This document shows, in pieces, positions 35,331 to 45,246 of a stretch of DNA of 64,000 nt (the stretch's first letter is position 1; each line of letters starts with the position of its first letter). The notes below the pieces were generated by a model that did not search any database, was not told where the DNA came from, and saw only the letters and a list, made by a program, of their open reading frames with translations. The stretch comes from Myxocyprinus asiaticus (Eukaryota; Chordata; Actinopteri; Cypriniformes; Catostomidae). The position numbers and the translations under genes are program-made. The DNA is taken from NCBI RefSeq assembly GCF_019703515.2, contig NC_059388.1, forward strand, positions 5,793,979 to 5,857,978, written 5' to 3'.

Positions 35331-36464
35331 CTGTACTTTACTGTTACTGTAGCCTGCGTATAGAAAGCTGTGGAACTGCAACTCTGTACATATGGTAAAT
35401 GGGTCATTCCTACAATTCGGTGACATTCCAGCTTTGAAACTTTTTAAAAATAAAACATACTTTTACAAGTTTCTTCATGCTTCATCATTACATGGACATA
35501 TTAAAGATTGAATTAGTCATACTGGTCAAGCTAAATTACTAGAAATCCATCCAGTTTAATGAGTAGCATCAGGGTGGACAATAACAGGGTGGACATTCAG
35601 TGGATAAATGAGCCACTACATGGTCTGTGACTGATATCTAGGAAACATTTTTAAACTAATATTTATGATTTTATTTCTGTTAACATAAATACTGTATATT
35701 TAAATGTTTTAATTATATTAATTTCCCATATATCTTCCCATAATAGGGTGAACATGTTATGCTTGACCATATGACTAACACCACAAATAAAGGAAAACAT
35801 AAATAAAACAACAGAGTTTAAATAAAAAATAAAAAAATAAAAATAAAATAAAGAAAAAACTTAAAATAACTTAATTTTGCAAAATTGCTGATGTACACCT
35901 CCAGTGTGTGTATTGTCATTTCCTAACATATATCTTCAATGAAAGGTCATAGTATCATGACATAACAGGGAGCACAATAATCAAGGGACACACAAAAATC
36001 CTCCACTATCAGTGTTAAAATTACACATTTACCACAAATGAATACATGTTATTAAGAGAATGTAACTGTATGTGTGAAAAAAAACAAAAAAAAAAAAAAA
36101 ACAAACAAACAATGATTTAGCATTTATTGTTGTCTAAGATGTTTGACATGCAGTTTTTGGGACATGAGAAAATGACAATGCAATAGAAAAGGATTACAAT
36201 TATTTAAAATGTAACTTTTAAGCCCACAGAATTGTGTAACATCATAAAAAGTCTTTATTCTTTTTAACAAGCCTATCACAATAGTAATCAGGTGAAATTA
36301 AACAATATAAATACCATACACACTTGTAATGGGGACTTAAATATCAAAAAATTGTAGGAATCAACATATTTACAGGCGTTCCTGCGCGAGACGCTGCTTA
36401 ACATTGAAAAACAGCATGGACATACGCAAAAACGCGTTCAGTGTGAACATCCCCTACTAAGCTT
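35331..36464. other. Intergenic DNA, no gene seen
   Basis: AT-rich. A-rich runs lie at about 35818-35860 and 36079-36111. AGGGTGGACAATAACAGGG at about 35571-35589 and AGGGTGGACATTCAG just after form a small local duplication. No protein domain. Confidence 0.45.
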
Positions 36465-36780
36465 AAAGGAATAGTTCACCCAAAAATGAAAATTTGCTTA
36501 TAATTTACTCACCCTCAGGCCATCCAAGATGTATCTGAGTTTCTTTCTTCATCAAAACAGAATTTAAGATTTTTAGGATTTCATTTCAGGCCTCCTCCTT
36601 TAAACAATATAAGTGAATTTTTTGACCATCCAAAATGCATATTTAGGGTGCATCAAAATAATCCACACGACTCCAGTCGACAAATGAAGTTCTTCTGAAC
36701 CTAAACGATTGATTATTTTTAGAAACAAAACAATATATACTTTTTAACTACAAATGTTCGCTTCGTACATCTCTTTGATG
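36465..36780 (+). repeat. Foldback MITE copy
   Basis: AAAGGAATAGTTCACCCAAA, TAATTTACTCACCCTCAGG and the internal AATCCACACGACTCCAGTCG follow the family seen at 46.8 kb. The right end is less clear. Confidence 0.7.
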
Positions 36781-37027
36781 CCTGCTCATGAGAGGAATGA
36801 CCTAAGCTCGTTGGTAATGTCACGCGTCACATGGAGGAGGACTCAGGAAGCATGTCATTGTTTACAAGAGAAATTTGCACAGACCACAGACCAAGCGCCG
36901 TTCACAAACCAAAACAGTCCAAAACAATTTCAAAACAATATAAAATAAAAAATCAGTTCCAAATAATAATAAATAAAACATTACTGCAATAAATAACCAT
37001 CCTTTATTTCGGAGCAATGCCGTTGCG

Positions 37028-37225
37028 TTCCCTGTCTGTCACTCACTCAACATTGGTGTCGATGTAGTGACACTAGGGGTCACTCTTGGGAGCCCGAGAC
37101 ACCTCTGGTCTTTGATAAAAGGCCAATGAAAATTGGCGAGTGGTATTTGCATGCCACTCCCCCGAACATACGGGCATAAAAGGAGCTGGTATGCAACCAC
37201 TCATTCAGATTTTCTCTTCGGAGCC
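37028..37225 (+). repeat. DIRS copy 2 left inverted terminal repeat
   Basis: GTGTCGATGTAGTGACACTA, AGGCCAATGAAAATTGGCGA and TATTTGCATGCCACTCCCCC here are found inverted at 42627-42797. A TATA-like CATAAAAGG at about 37175 suggests that the promoter lies in the repeat. The outermost bases TTCCCTGTCTGTCACTCACT are matched in reverse at about 42495-42516. Confidence 0.9.
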
Positions 37226-37232
37226 GAACGGT

Positions 37233-38212
37233 CATGCTCACTGAGCTGAACCCCAATGGGGACCCCAATGGGACCGCCTCTGCCGGGTATCCCCCCGCGG
37301 ACCTCCCATTCCCCAGCATGCTCGTCTGCCCTGATCGGGCTTCTGGGTGAGTCCGCCGGCTCGTCTCACAACGAGTTCGACCTCTTATTCGGAGCCCGCG
37401 AAAGTGATGAGCTCTCGAGCGCAGCATCAGAGAGCGGGCTCGTCCAGTCAGAAGCCTCAGCTGGGCTCCTTCCTTCGGGGTCGATCGCCCAGTCACAGGC
37501 TGATGCTGAGATCACGACATGCTTTCCCGGGCAGCCGCGAGCGTCGGTTAGAGTGGATTTCACCGCTCTTCCCTGAACCCTCGCGGCTCTGTGATTGGTT
37601 CCTGGGCTCGCGGCACCGCTCAAAGCCACGCCCCGCCCCGTTCCTTTCTTCCCGGAAGTGCATGAAAAGCTGACAAGGTCGTGGGAGGCACTTTTTACTG
37701 CCCGGTCCCGATCTTTTCAGCTTCCCTGCTCTCACTACCCTCGATGGTGGGGCGGCCAAGGGTTATTCGGCAATCCCCTGGTGGATAAAGGCGCTCGCGG
37801 TGCACCTATGCCCGCAGAGCGCTGCCACCTGGCGCGGGTGCCCAAAGCCCCCGTCCAAGGCCTGTAGGTTTACGTCAAGCTGGACAAGCTGTCACTGGAC
37901 AAGCTGCCTCCGCCCTGCACGCCATGGCTCTCCTGCAAGTCCGCCAAGGTGCTAAAGGAACTGCACGAGGGATTGATGCAGGAACTGCGCTCAGCGACCG
38001 ACCTCGCTCTCCGAGTGACGGAGGTCACGGTGCGGTCTCTCGGGCGGACGATGGCCACACTAGTGGTCCAGGAGCACCACCTTTGGCTCAACCTGGTCGA
38101 GATGGGTGAGGCCGACAAGACACAATTCCTTGCTGCCCCCATTTCCAAGGCGGGCCTATTCGGCGACACTGTCGAGGACTTTGCCCAGCAGTTCTCGATG
38201 GTAGAGCAGTAG
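37233..38212 (+). pseudogene. DIRS copy 2 gag-like gene, broken
   Basis: A candidate ATG at 37233 (MLTELNPNGDPNG) follows the terminal repeat, but the frame stops after about 40 codons. Adjacent frames continue with SHNEFDLLFGARESDELSS, a Ser/Ala-rich segment, FFPEVHEKLTRSWEALF and PMPAERCHLARVPKAP. The best preserved part is 37949-38212: LKELHEGLMQELRSATDLAL, VVQEHHLWLNLVEMGEADKT, DTVEDFAQQFSMVEQ, then a TAG. It matches the 189-codon Gag-like frame of copy 1. Presumed role: nucleocapsid-like structural protein; no zinc knuckle was seen. Confidence 0.7.
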
Positions 38213-39586
38213 ATGGATGCTAGCCGGCATATCCTGCCCCGGCGCGGCTCAAGATCCCGCACCCCATCTACTCATCGCCAAGGGCATCCCCCTGCGGTGA
38301 CTGCACCGGCTCCGCCGCAGCCCGCCCCTTCGGCCTGGCCCCGGCGTGGAGCCCACCGCAGGAAGCAGACGCCACCTGTCTCGCGGCCGCCCAGAACCCG
38401 TGAAAGGCTTCAAAGCGCCCTTGAGACGGGCGACCCAGGGACAACGAAACCCACTGCTCTGGAGCTGGTAAGCAGATCTTCATCTTTTTGTTACCTTTTG
38501 CATTTAATTGCGCTGCATGCCCAAGTGGCATACCCACATATCCGGTGTGTACGGCTGGCATCACAACCACCATCCACCACTCCATTTGGCAGGTTGGCGC
38601 TCCAGCGGCGGTCTCCCGCCCTGAGCGCCCAGCTGTGGCACAAATCCGCCCCCGATGTGACAGTCTCCATGGGTCACGAGGACAGGCCTCTTCCTCCCCC
38701 GTCCCAGGCTTTTCCGGGGGTGGTCACAAGGAGCCAGGTAAGTGCTTCAATGTCCTCGGACTCAGCACGGCCACGACGTGGTGTGGCACCTCGAGCTCTG
38801 CCCCGCCGCGAGGCCCCACCTGCCGGTACATCCGATGACGTTGTCCCTTTGGTCCCCCTTGCGCGGAACTTGGACGCATGGCTTGCGCCTTCCAGTCCGT
38901 CACGAGGGCTGGTCCGGACCATCCGACTCGGCTGCGCGATTCACTTCGCCGGGCATCCGTCCAGGTTCAGCGGTGTCCACTTCACCTTGGTGGAAGACGA
39001 AAATGCTGCTACCTTGCACGGAGATCGCTACCCTCCTACGGAAGGACGCGATAGAACCTGTCCCTCCAGCCGAGATGAAGAAAGGGTTTTACAGCCTCTA
39101 CTTCATTGTACTGAAAAAAGGCGGTGGGTTGCGGCCAATCTTGGACCTGTGAGTACTGAACCAGGCTTTACACAGACTCCCGTTCAAGATGCTGACGCAA
39201 AGACGCATTCTAGCGAGCGTCCGGCATCAAGGTTGGTTCGCGGCGGTAGACCCGAAGGATGCGTACTTTCACGTCTCGATCCTTCCTCGACACAGACCCT
39301 TCCTGCTGTTCGCGTTCGAGTGTCAGGCGTATCAGTACAAGTCCTCCCTTCGGCCTGTCCCTGTCTCCTCGCATCTTTACGAAGATCGCAGAGGCTGCCC
39401 TTGCCCCATTAAGGGAGGTGGGCATTCGCATTCTCAACTCTCTCGACGACTGGCTAATCTTAGCTCACTCTCGAGACGTGTTATGCGCACACAGGGACCT
39501 GGTGCTCTCACACCTCAGCCGACTAGGGCTTCGGGTCAACTGAGAAAAGAGCAAGCTCCTGAGTTCAGAGCATCTCTTTTCTCGGT
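38213..39586 (+). pseudogene. DIRS copy 2 reverse transcriptase
   Basis: After a Pro/Arg-rich leader (38213-38900), the RT text appears in shifting frames: EIATLLRKDAIEPVPPAEMK and GFYSLYFIVLKKGGGLRPIL, a TGA after LDL at about 39151, HRLPFKMLTQ, GWFAAVDPKDAYFHVSIL (catalytic Asp of motif A), RPFLLFAFECQAYQYK, FGLSLSPRIFTKIAEAAL, and ILNSLDDWLILAHSRDV (motif C; SLDD where copy 1 has YLDD). A TGA follows LGLRVN at 39541. The DD pair is kept, but frameshifts and stops abolish the enzyme. Confidence 0.88.
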
Positions 39587-40630
39587 TTGGAGTTGGACTC
39601 AGTCTCCTTGACGGCGCACCTTACGAACGAGCGCGCCCAGTCAGTGCTGGCCTGTTTGAAGGCATTCAAACAGAAAACAGCGGTTCCACTGAAACTTTTT
39701 CAGAGGCTCCTGGGGCATATGGCATCCTCGGCGGTGGCCACCACGCTCGGGTTGATGCATATGAGGCCGCTTCAGCACTGGCTCCAGACTCGAGTCCCGA
39801 GACAGGCATGGCGCCACGGGACACACCGCGTGGCCATTACGTCGGTCTGTCACCATCTTTTCAGCCCTTGGACTGACCTCTTGTTTCTACGAGCAGGTGT
39901 TCCCCTAGAACTGGTCTCCAGGTGCGTCGTGGTCACGACAGACGCCTCCAAAATGGGCTGGGGCGCTGTTGGCAACAGGCATGCAGCCGCCGGCCTCTGG
40001 ACGGGTCCGTGGCTGCTTTGGCACATCAACTGCCTTGAGTTACTGGCAATTCTGCTCGCCCTGTGGAGGTTCCGGCCGTTGATCCAGGGCAAGCACGTGC
40101 TAGTTCGGACAGACAGCACGGCAGCGGTAGCATATGTCACCCGCCAAGGCGATCTGCACTCCCGCTGTATGTCACAACTCTCCCGCCGTCTCCTCCAACG
40201 GAGTCAGCAGCACCTCAAGTCGCTGCAAGCCACTCACATCCCGGGCAACCTCAATACTTCGGCGGACGCGCCATCACAACAGGTTACCCTCAAGGGAGAG
40301 TGGAGACTCCACCTTCAGGTGGTCCAGCTGATTTGGAGTCGATTCGACAGGCACAGGTGCACCTGTTCGCCTCCCAAGAATCCTCCCCACTGCCCGCTCT
40401 GGTACGCCCTGACCGAGGCCTTCCTCGGCATAGACGCACTGGCACACAGCTGGTTCCCTGGCATTTGCAAATATGCGTTTTCCCCCAGTGAGCCTGCTTG
40501 CACAGACCCTGTACAAGGTCAGGGAGGACGAGGAGAAGGTCGTCCTGGTAAGCACCCTACTGGCCTGCCCAGACATGGTGCTCGGACCTCACGCTCCTCA
40601 CGACAGCTCCCCCCAGGCAAATTCCCCTGA
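39587..40630 (+). pseudogene. DIRS copy 2 RT thumb and RNase H ORF, 347 codons
   Basis: The longest intact frame of the element. It begins within the RT thumb (MELDSVSLTAHLTNERAQSV, LKLFQRLLGHMASSAVAT). RNase H follows with its acidic residues visible: VVTTDASKMGWGAVGN (Asp), WHINCLELLAILLALWRF (Glu), VLVRTDSTAAVAYVTRQGD (Asp), GNLNTSADAPSQQ (Asp). EWRLHLQVVQLIWSRF then leads to a Pro-rich tail out of the ancestral frame: the expected QAQVHLFASQES text lies in the next frame after about 40345. RNase H would remove template RNA before circle formation. It is annotated as a pseudogene because upstream and downstream parts are out of frame. Confidence 0.85.
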
Positions 40631-41731
40631 GGAAGGACCTTCTTTCTCAGGGAAGGGGCACCATCCGGCACCCGCGCCCAGACCTCTGGAATCTCCATGT
40701 CTGCCCCCTGGATGGGACGCGGAAGACCTAAGCTGTCTCCCACCTGCGATGGTAGACACGTTCACTCAGGCTAGGGCTCCCTCTACGAGGCGCCTGTATG
40801 CCTTTAAGTGCCATCTGTTCACTAAGTGGTGTTCTTCCCATCGGGAAGACCCCCAGAGATGCGCAGTCAGATCAGTGCCTTCCTTCCTGCAAGAGAGGTT
40901 GGAAGGGAGGCTGTCCCCTTCCACCTTGAAGGTGTACATTGCTGCCATACCAGCACACCACGATGCAGTCGACGGTAAGTCCTTAGGGAAGCATGATCTG
41001 ATCATCAGGTTCCTAAGAGGCGCCAGGAGGCTGAATCCCTCCAGGCTGCGCCTCATTCCCTCATCGGACCTCTGTAGTTTTTCAGGGTCTACAGAGAGCC
41101 CCCTTTGAGCTTTGCAGTCAGCCGAGCTTAAGGCACTCTCCTTGAAGACTGCCCTCCTGACTGCACTCACTTCCATCAAGAGGGTAGGTGACCTGCAAGC
41201 GTTCTCTGTCAGCGAAACGTGCCTGGAGTTCGGTCCGGGCTATTCTCGCGTGATCCTGAGACCCCGACCGGGCTATGTGCCCAAGGTTCCCACCACTCCT
41301 TTTAGGGACCAGGTGGTGAACCGGCAAGCACTGCCCCAGGAGGAGGCAGACCCAGCCCTGTCGTTGCTGTGTCCGGTGCGCGCTTTACGCATCTATTTGG
41401 AACGCACACAGAGCTTTAGAGTCTCTGAGCAGCTCTTTGTCTGCTTTGGTGCACAGCAGAAAGGAAGCGCTGTCTCCAAGCAGAGGATCGCCCACTGGCT
41501 CATTGACGCCATAACTATGGCATATCTTGCCCAAAACATGCCGCCCCCGGTAGGCCTCGAGCCCATTCTACCCGTGGTGTAGCGGCTTCTTGGGCCTTGG
41601 CCAGAGGTGCCTCTCTAACAGACATTTGCAGAGCAGCGGGCTGGGCAACACCCAACACTTTTGCAAGGTTATACAACCCCCGGGTGGAACCGGTTTCATC
41701 CCAGGTAGTGGCACGCAACACAAGCGGATAA
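40473..41731 (+). pseudogene. DIRS copy 2 tyrosine recombinase
   Basis: The N-terminal SAM-like domain reads FTQARAPSTRRLYAFKCHLF, VPSFLQERLEGRLSPSTLKV, IIRFLRGARRLNPSRLRLIP and stops at 41106. The catalytic domain continues at 41112: ALLTALTSIKRVGDLQAFSV (first catalytic Arg), KVPTTPFRDQVVNRQALP, CPVRALRIYLERTQSF, KQRIAHWLIDAI. A frameshift near 41545-41560 places the H-x-x-R box (AHSTRGVAASWALARG) and the nucleophile region (TFARLYNPRVEPV) in another frame, ending near 41731. All catalytic residues still exist in the DNA but not in one frame. The enzyme would integrate circular element DNA. Confidence 0.88.
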
Positions 41732-42465
41732 GCCTGGGATAGCCGGCCGGGTGTATCTCTTGCACAAAGTGCCTTCCACCTCCTTTTGAGCTGAAGACGT
41801 GTGCTGTTAATTCCCAGTAGTGTTCACAAAAGTTGTTCCCTGGTTGACTTCCTCCAAGCCCTGTGGCAGTCGAGTTTTTGGAGAGACTCGCTGCCGGCCC
41901 AGTACACATGCTAACTAAGAGCCCGGTTCTGGGGTAGGTGCTCCGCATGTGGCGTTTCCCTGTAAGGCTAACCCCATGCGATCTATATCTTCCGCTAATT
42001 CATTTCCCTGCTGGCAAACTGCGTCTTCCTTGGGCAGAGCCCCTCTGCCCCAGTCTCCATGTTGTAGTAACTCCTCCCCCATTGGGCAGGATCTACCTTG
42101 AAGGCTCTCCACATGGTTGGAAAGACCATGTGATGTATTCTTCCACTTAAATATCCCCCCCTCTCTTGGGGTGAGGTGTGGTCTCTGCGGTGTCCTCCCC
42201 TTGGGAGGGACACCCCCCGACTAGACCTGGTGGCCCAGTTGGATAATCCCCCTTCTTTTTTAGGGAGTGGAAAAAGAGAAGGGGAAAGAGGCCACGACTG
42301 GGTTAAGCCTGTCTCTATCTCTGGGCCGTTCGACACTCATAACTGTGTTGGGGGAGGTTACGTGTCGACCTGGTGTGCTGGCTATGAGGCACACAGCAAG
42401 TCTGCCCACCACACACCGCCAGTTCACGTAACACAGTTCAGCCTTGTGGCGTTTTGTATAGGGAC

Positions 42466-42572
42466 CCATAGTGTCACTACATCGACACCAACGTCGAGTG
42501 AGTGACAGATAGGGAATGTCATGGTTACTGGTGTAACCTCCGTTCCCTGATGGAGGGAATGAGACATTGGTC
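42466..42572. repeat. DIRS internal complementary region (ICR)
   Basis: The segment reads CATAGTGTCACTACATCGAC...AGTGAGTGACAGATAGGGAA and then TCATGGTTACTGGTGTAACC...TGATGGAGGGAATGAGAC. The first half is the reverse complement of the element's extreme left end (37028-37080), the second half of its extreme right end (42795-42844). The two ends are thus brought together around about 42516-42519, as expected of a template for joining ends into a circle in the DIRS replication model. Confidence 0.85.
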
Positions 42573-42626
42573 CCTCCTGCCACAACGCTGAACTACCCGC
42601 TGAAATGGCCGGACCTTATATGGGCT

Positions 42627-42844
42627 CCTCAGCGTAAAACCTGAATGAGTGGTTGCATACCAGCTCCTTTTATACCCGTATATTCGGGGGAGTGGCATGC
42701 AAATACCACTCGCCAATTTTCATTGGCCTTTTATCAAAGACCAGAGGTGTCTCGGGCTCCCGAGAGTGACCCCTAGTGTCACTACATCGACACCAACGTC
42801 TCGTTCCCTCCATCAGGGAACGGAGGTTACACCAGTAACCATGA
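42627..42844 (-). repeat. DIRS copy 2 right inverted terminal repeat
   Basis: Inverse of the left repeat (TATACCCGTATATTCGGGGG, TCGCCAATTTTCATTGGCCT, CTAGTGTCACTACATCGACA), extended by GTTCCCTCCATCAGGGAACG and ending GTAACCATGA. The extension is absent from the left repeat, giving unequal ends as in DIRS1. Confidence 0.88.
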
Positions 42845-43363
42845 TGTTATCTACTTGTGCTTTTTCTTTAGCAGAAATATGCTATATGACTGTCAGGAAT
42901 TCAAGCCACACAAGTTGTAGTTAGTGAAACCAAGTGCGAGAGCGTTTACTGAGATTCACAGGATTTACACTGTGAGATCAATGGTACAGGTGATATCACA
43001 CAGAAGAGAAGCTTCACAAACGTATTTATGCAGGCAGTGATGAGCAAGTGAATTGAGTGCAGGTGTGGTGAATTAGAAATTGGGTGATGAGCGGAGCGCT
43101 GAGGGAGGTGTAATAGTGACAAAGTATCAGATATCGACTCTTTGTTTCTTTCGATGGTCTGAAATCCTCAGGGGTAAATGTTCATTGCACACCAATATTT
43201 GAGAGAATGTATGTGTGTAATGATATCCAGGTTCAGCGCGATAAGCCAGAGCTTCAAACTGGGAAAGCACAGTTGTACTTGCAAAGGTAAGGTGTCACTC
43301 CTCAGTTTTGTCTTAATTATTAAACCATACAAAACTTTAAAAACATACTCAGCTATGTGCATA

Positions 43364-43365
<2 letters not shown>
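42845..43365. other. Intergenic DNA, no gene seen
   Basis: Nothing recognised between the DIRS end and a CA microsatellite. Confidence 0.45.
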
Positions 43366-43407
<42 letters not shown>

Positions 43408-43415
43408 TCACACAC
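43366..43415. repeat. (CA)n microsatellite
   Basis: About 20 CA units with a GCACT interruption near the end, followed shortly by (AATG)n at about 43421-43434. Confidence 0.95.
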
Positions 43416-43961
43416 ATAAATGAATGAATGAATGAGACTAAACCAGAACAAAGTTTTTGAATTTTGTCAAATAAAAATCAATCAGCCACTATGCAGAACA
43501 CACACACTTCAAAGTCAGATCAAAGTCTTAGTCTGACCCCATTGTGAAGTTAGTTTACAATTACTTTAGGGAGCTGCACCTTCCATACAAAACAATGCTT
43601 CACAGTTTAGATTTTTTTGTAAACATATTTTTGCAAAGTCTCTGTAATGATGAGTCAGTGGAGTTGGGATCCATGTGCAGCTTTATTAACAGTAAACGTA
43701 GTAATGTAGACAGGCAGGGGTCAATCACCAGCAATAGTAGTATCCAAGGTAAATCAGAGAGATAGTCACAAAACAGGCAAGAGGTCAGGGCAGGCAGCAG
43801 GCAATCACAGGTAATATCCAGGTAAACAAAGCAGTAACAGTAGGCAGGCAGCAAAGGGTCAAAACAGGGTAAACAGTCCAGGATCATACACAGGTTAGGC
43901 AGCAAATACAGATAACACTCAGGAATGTCAGCCAGGGCAAAACAAGACTTCGCAATGACAG

Positions 43962-44695
43962 TAATGATGGGTCGTTCATGAACGATTCATTCAGTCTGAA
44001 CGAATCTTTTATATGACTCAGAAGACCGAGTAGTCTCAGAGAGTGATTTGTTCATTTTGTGTTGGCCACGCATGTGCATTGCGCAACCCCCATTCGTTTG
44101 TTACGTGAAAACTGCAAAGGCACTGTACAGGAAACAGAAATGATTAGTTCACCTCTCAAGTCTTCTGGTCCGAGTCGTTGGTTCTTTTGTCCCGTGACAG
44201 CTGTATACGCTATGCATTGCTCACACAGGAAACAGAAATGATTAGTTCACCTCGAGTCTTCTCATCCGAGTCGTTCGTTCTTTTGTCACGTGACAGCCGT
44301 ATACGCTATGCATTGCTCACACAGGAAACAGAAATGATTAGTTCACCTCTCGAGTCTTCTGGTCCGAGTCGTTTGTTCTTTTGTCACGTGACAGCCGTAT
44401 ATGCTATGCAGTGACAAAAGAACGAATTACTCCGACAAGAAGATTTCAGAGGTGAAGCAATCTTACTGTTTCTCATAATTTGTCCTTGGCTGCATTATAC
44501 ATTTTTCCTTATTGGGACTATAATCAAAGTTTGTGTAAGTAGACGTGTTGGGGGGGTGGGGTTGGCTATTGAAAATGCAACATTTTAATTTAAATCTGCT
44601 CAAATGAACGAAATGACTTGAACAAAGACTCATTCATTTTGCTGAATGAGACTTAAGATTCAAGTCAGTAAAATTATCTGATCTTCCCATCACTA
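43962..44695. mobile_element. Nested non-autonomous hAT element, 734 bp
   Basis: It begins TAATGATGGGTCGTTC and ends TCTTCCCATCACTA (inverted TARTGATGGG), flanked by a perfect 8-bp duplication AATGACAG (43954-43961 and 44696-44703). There is no transposase, but it holds three tandem units of about 98 bp. It sits inside the LTR, so it is the younger insertion. Confidence 0.9.
44129..44415 (+). repeat. About 98-bp tandem repeat, three units
   Basis: AGGAAACAGAAATGATTAGT recurs at about 44129, 44227 and 44323. Each unit carries TCCGAGTCGTT, TTCTTTTGTC and a GTGACAGC(C/T)GTATA phrase. Units 2 and 3 keep a TCACGTGAC palindrome where unit 1 has TCCCGTGAC. Confidence 0.85.
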
Positions 44696-44879
44696 AATGA
44701 CAGAGAGTGAGAGTGCGTCTTAAATAGCTGAGTAGATAGGCAACAGGTGAGGAGGTAATCAGTGCCAGGTACGGGGATTATGGGAAATAGAGTCTGAAGA
44801 GTTAGAATCAATACTCAGGTGATGGGGCCCTCTGGTGGTGAGCGGGAGGAACTACAGAGGCTGGATTCGTGACAGTCTC

Positions 44880-45246
44880 AACCAACACAAATGGTTTTAA
44901 AATAATTCTACAATTTTAATTTGTGATAAAATTTAGAAATTAAGTTTGTACCAAACTTACCAAAAAATCATAAAAGAAATGCATAACTTGAGTGTTTTTA
45001 CTTTAGTGAAGATAACTGTTTTGACATTTATTTAAAAAAGAAATTGTGGATTCCACAGGTAATTTGGGTGGCCAAATTTGGGCACGAATACCACAAATGT
45101 GCAGCTCTAATGAAGAGAATCAGAGGGTTAAACGTTAGTCTTACAGCGTGTGCATAAAAAGATCCTTTAGGTTTGTATGTAAGGCCCCTGCTGTTACTCA
45201 ACCCTTATTCACTTGTTACATAACATAACCCTAATTACATCTCTGT
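44880..45246. other. Region before the YqaJ gene, no separate gene seen
   Basis: Sequence between the LTR and the first recognisable YqaJ-gene exon. It may include an intron or the 5' end of the ISL2EU-like element; no terminal inverted repeat was identified. Confidence 0.35.

Larger units (their letters stand above)
37028..42844 (+). mobile_element. DIRS-type tyrosine-recombinase retroelement, copy 2, near full length
   Basis: A 5.8-kb element with the DIRS architecture: left terminal repeat, gag-like ORF, RT plus RNase H, tyrosine recombinase, internal complementary region and an inverted right terminal repeat. There are no direct LTRs and no integrase, and no target duplication is evident, all as expected for DIRS elements, which insert through a circular intermediate. 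Several stops and frameshifts show that this copy is inactive. I did not clearly see the Dam-like methyltransferase described in some DIRS members. Confidence 0.9.
43643..44874 (-). mobile_element. Solo gypsy-type LTR split by a nested hAT element
   Basis: Plus-strand ends are TGTAATGATGAGTCAG and GGATTCGTGACA (TG...CA), flanked on both sides by GTCTC (43638-43642 and 44875-44879). Transcription would be leftwards: on the minus strand CTATTTAAGACG is the TATA region and AATAAAG (about 43681-43687) the poly-A signal. Without the 734-bp insertion and its 8-bp duplication the LTR is about 490 bp. It shares phrases (TTTCCCATAA, GCGAAGTCTTGTT, CATATGGATC/CACATGGATC) with the 489-bp LTR at 58452, so the two are probably related families. 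Confidence 0.9.
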
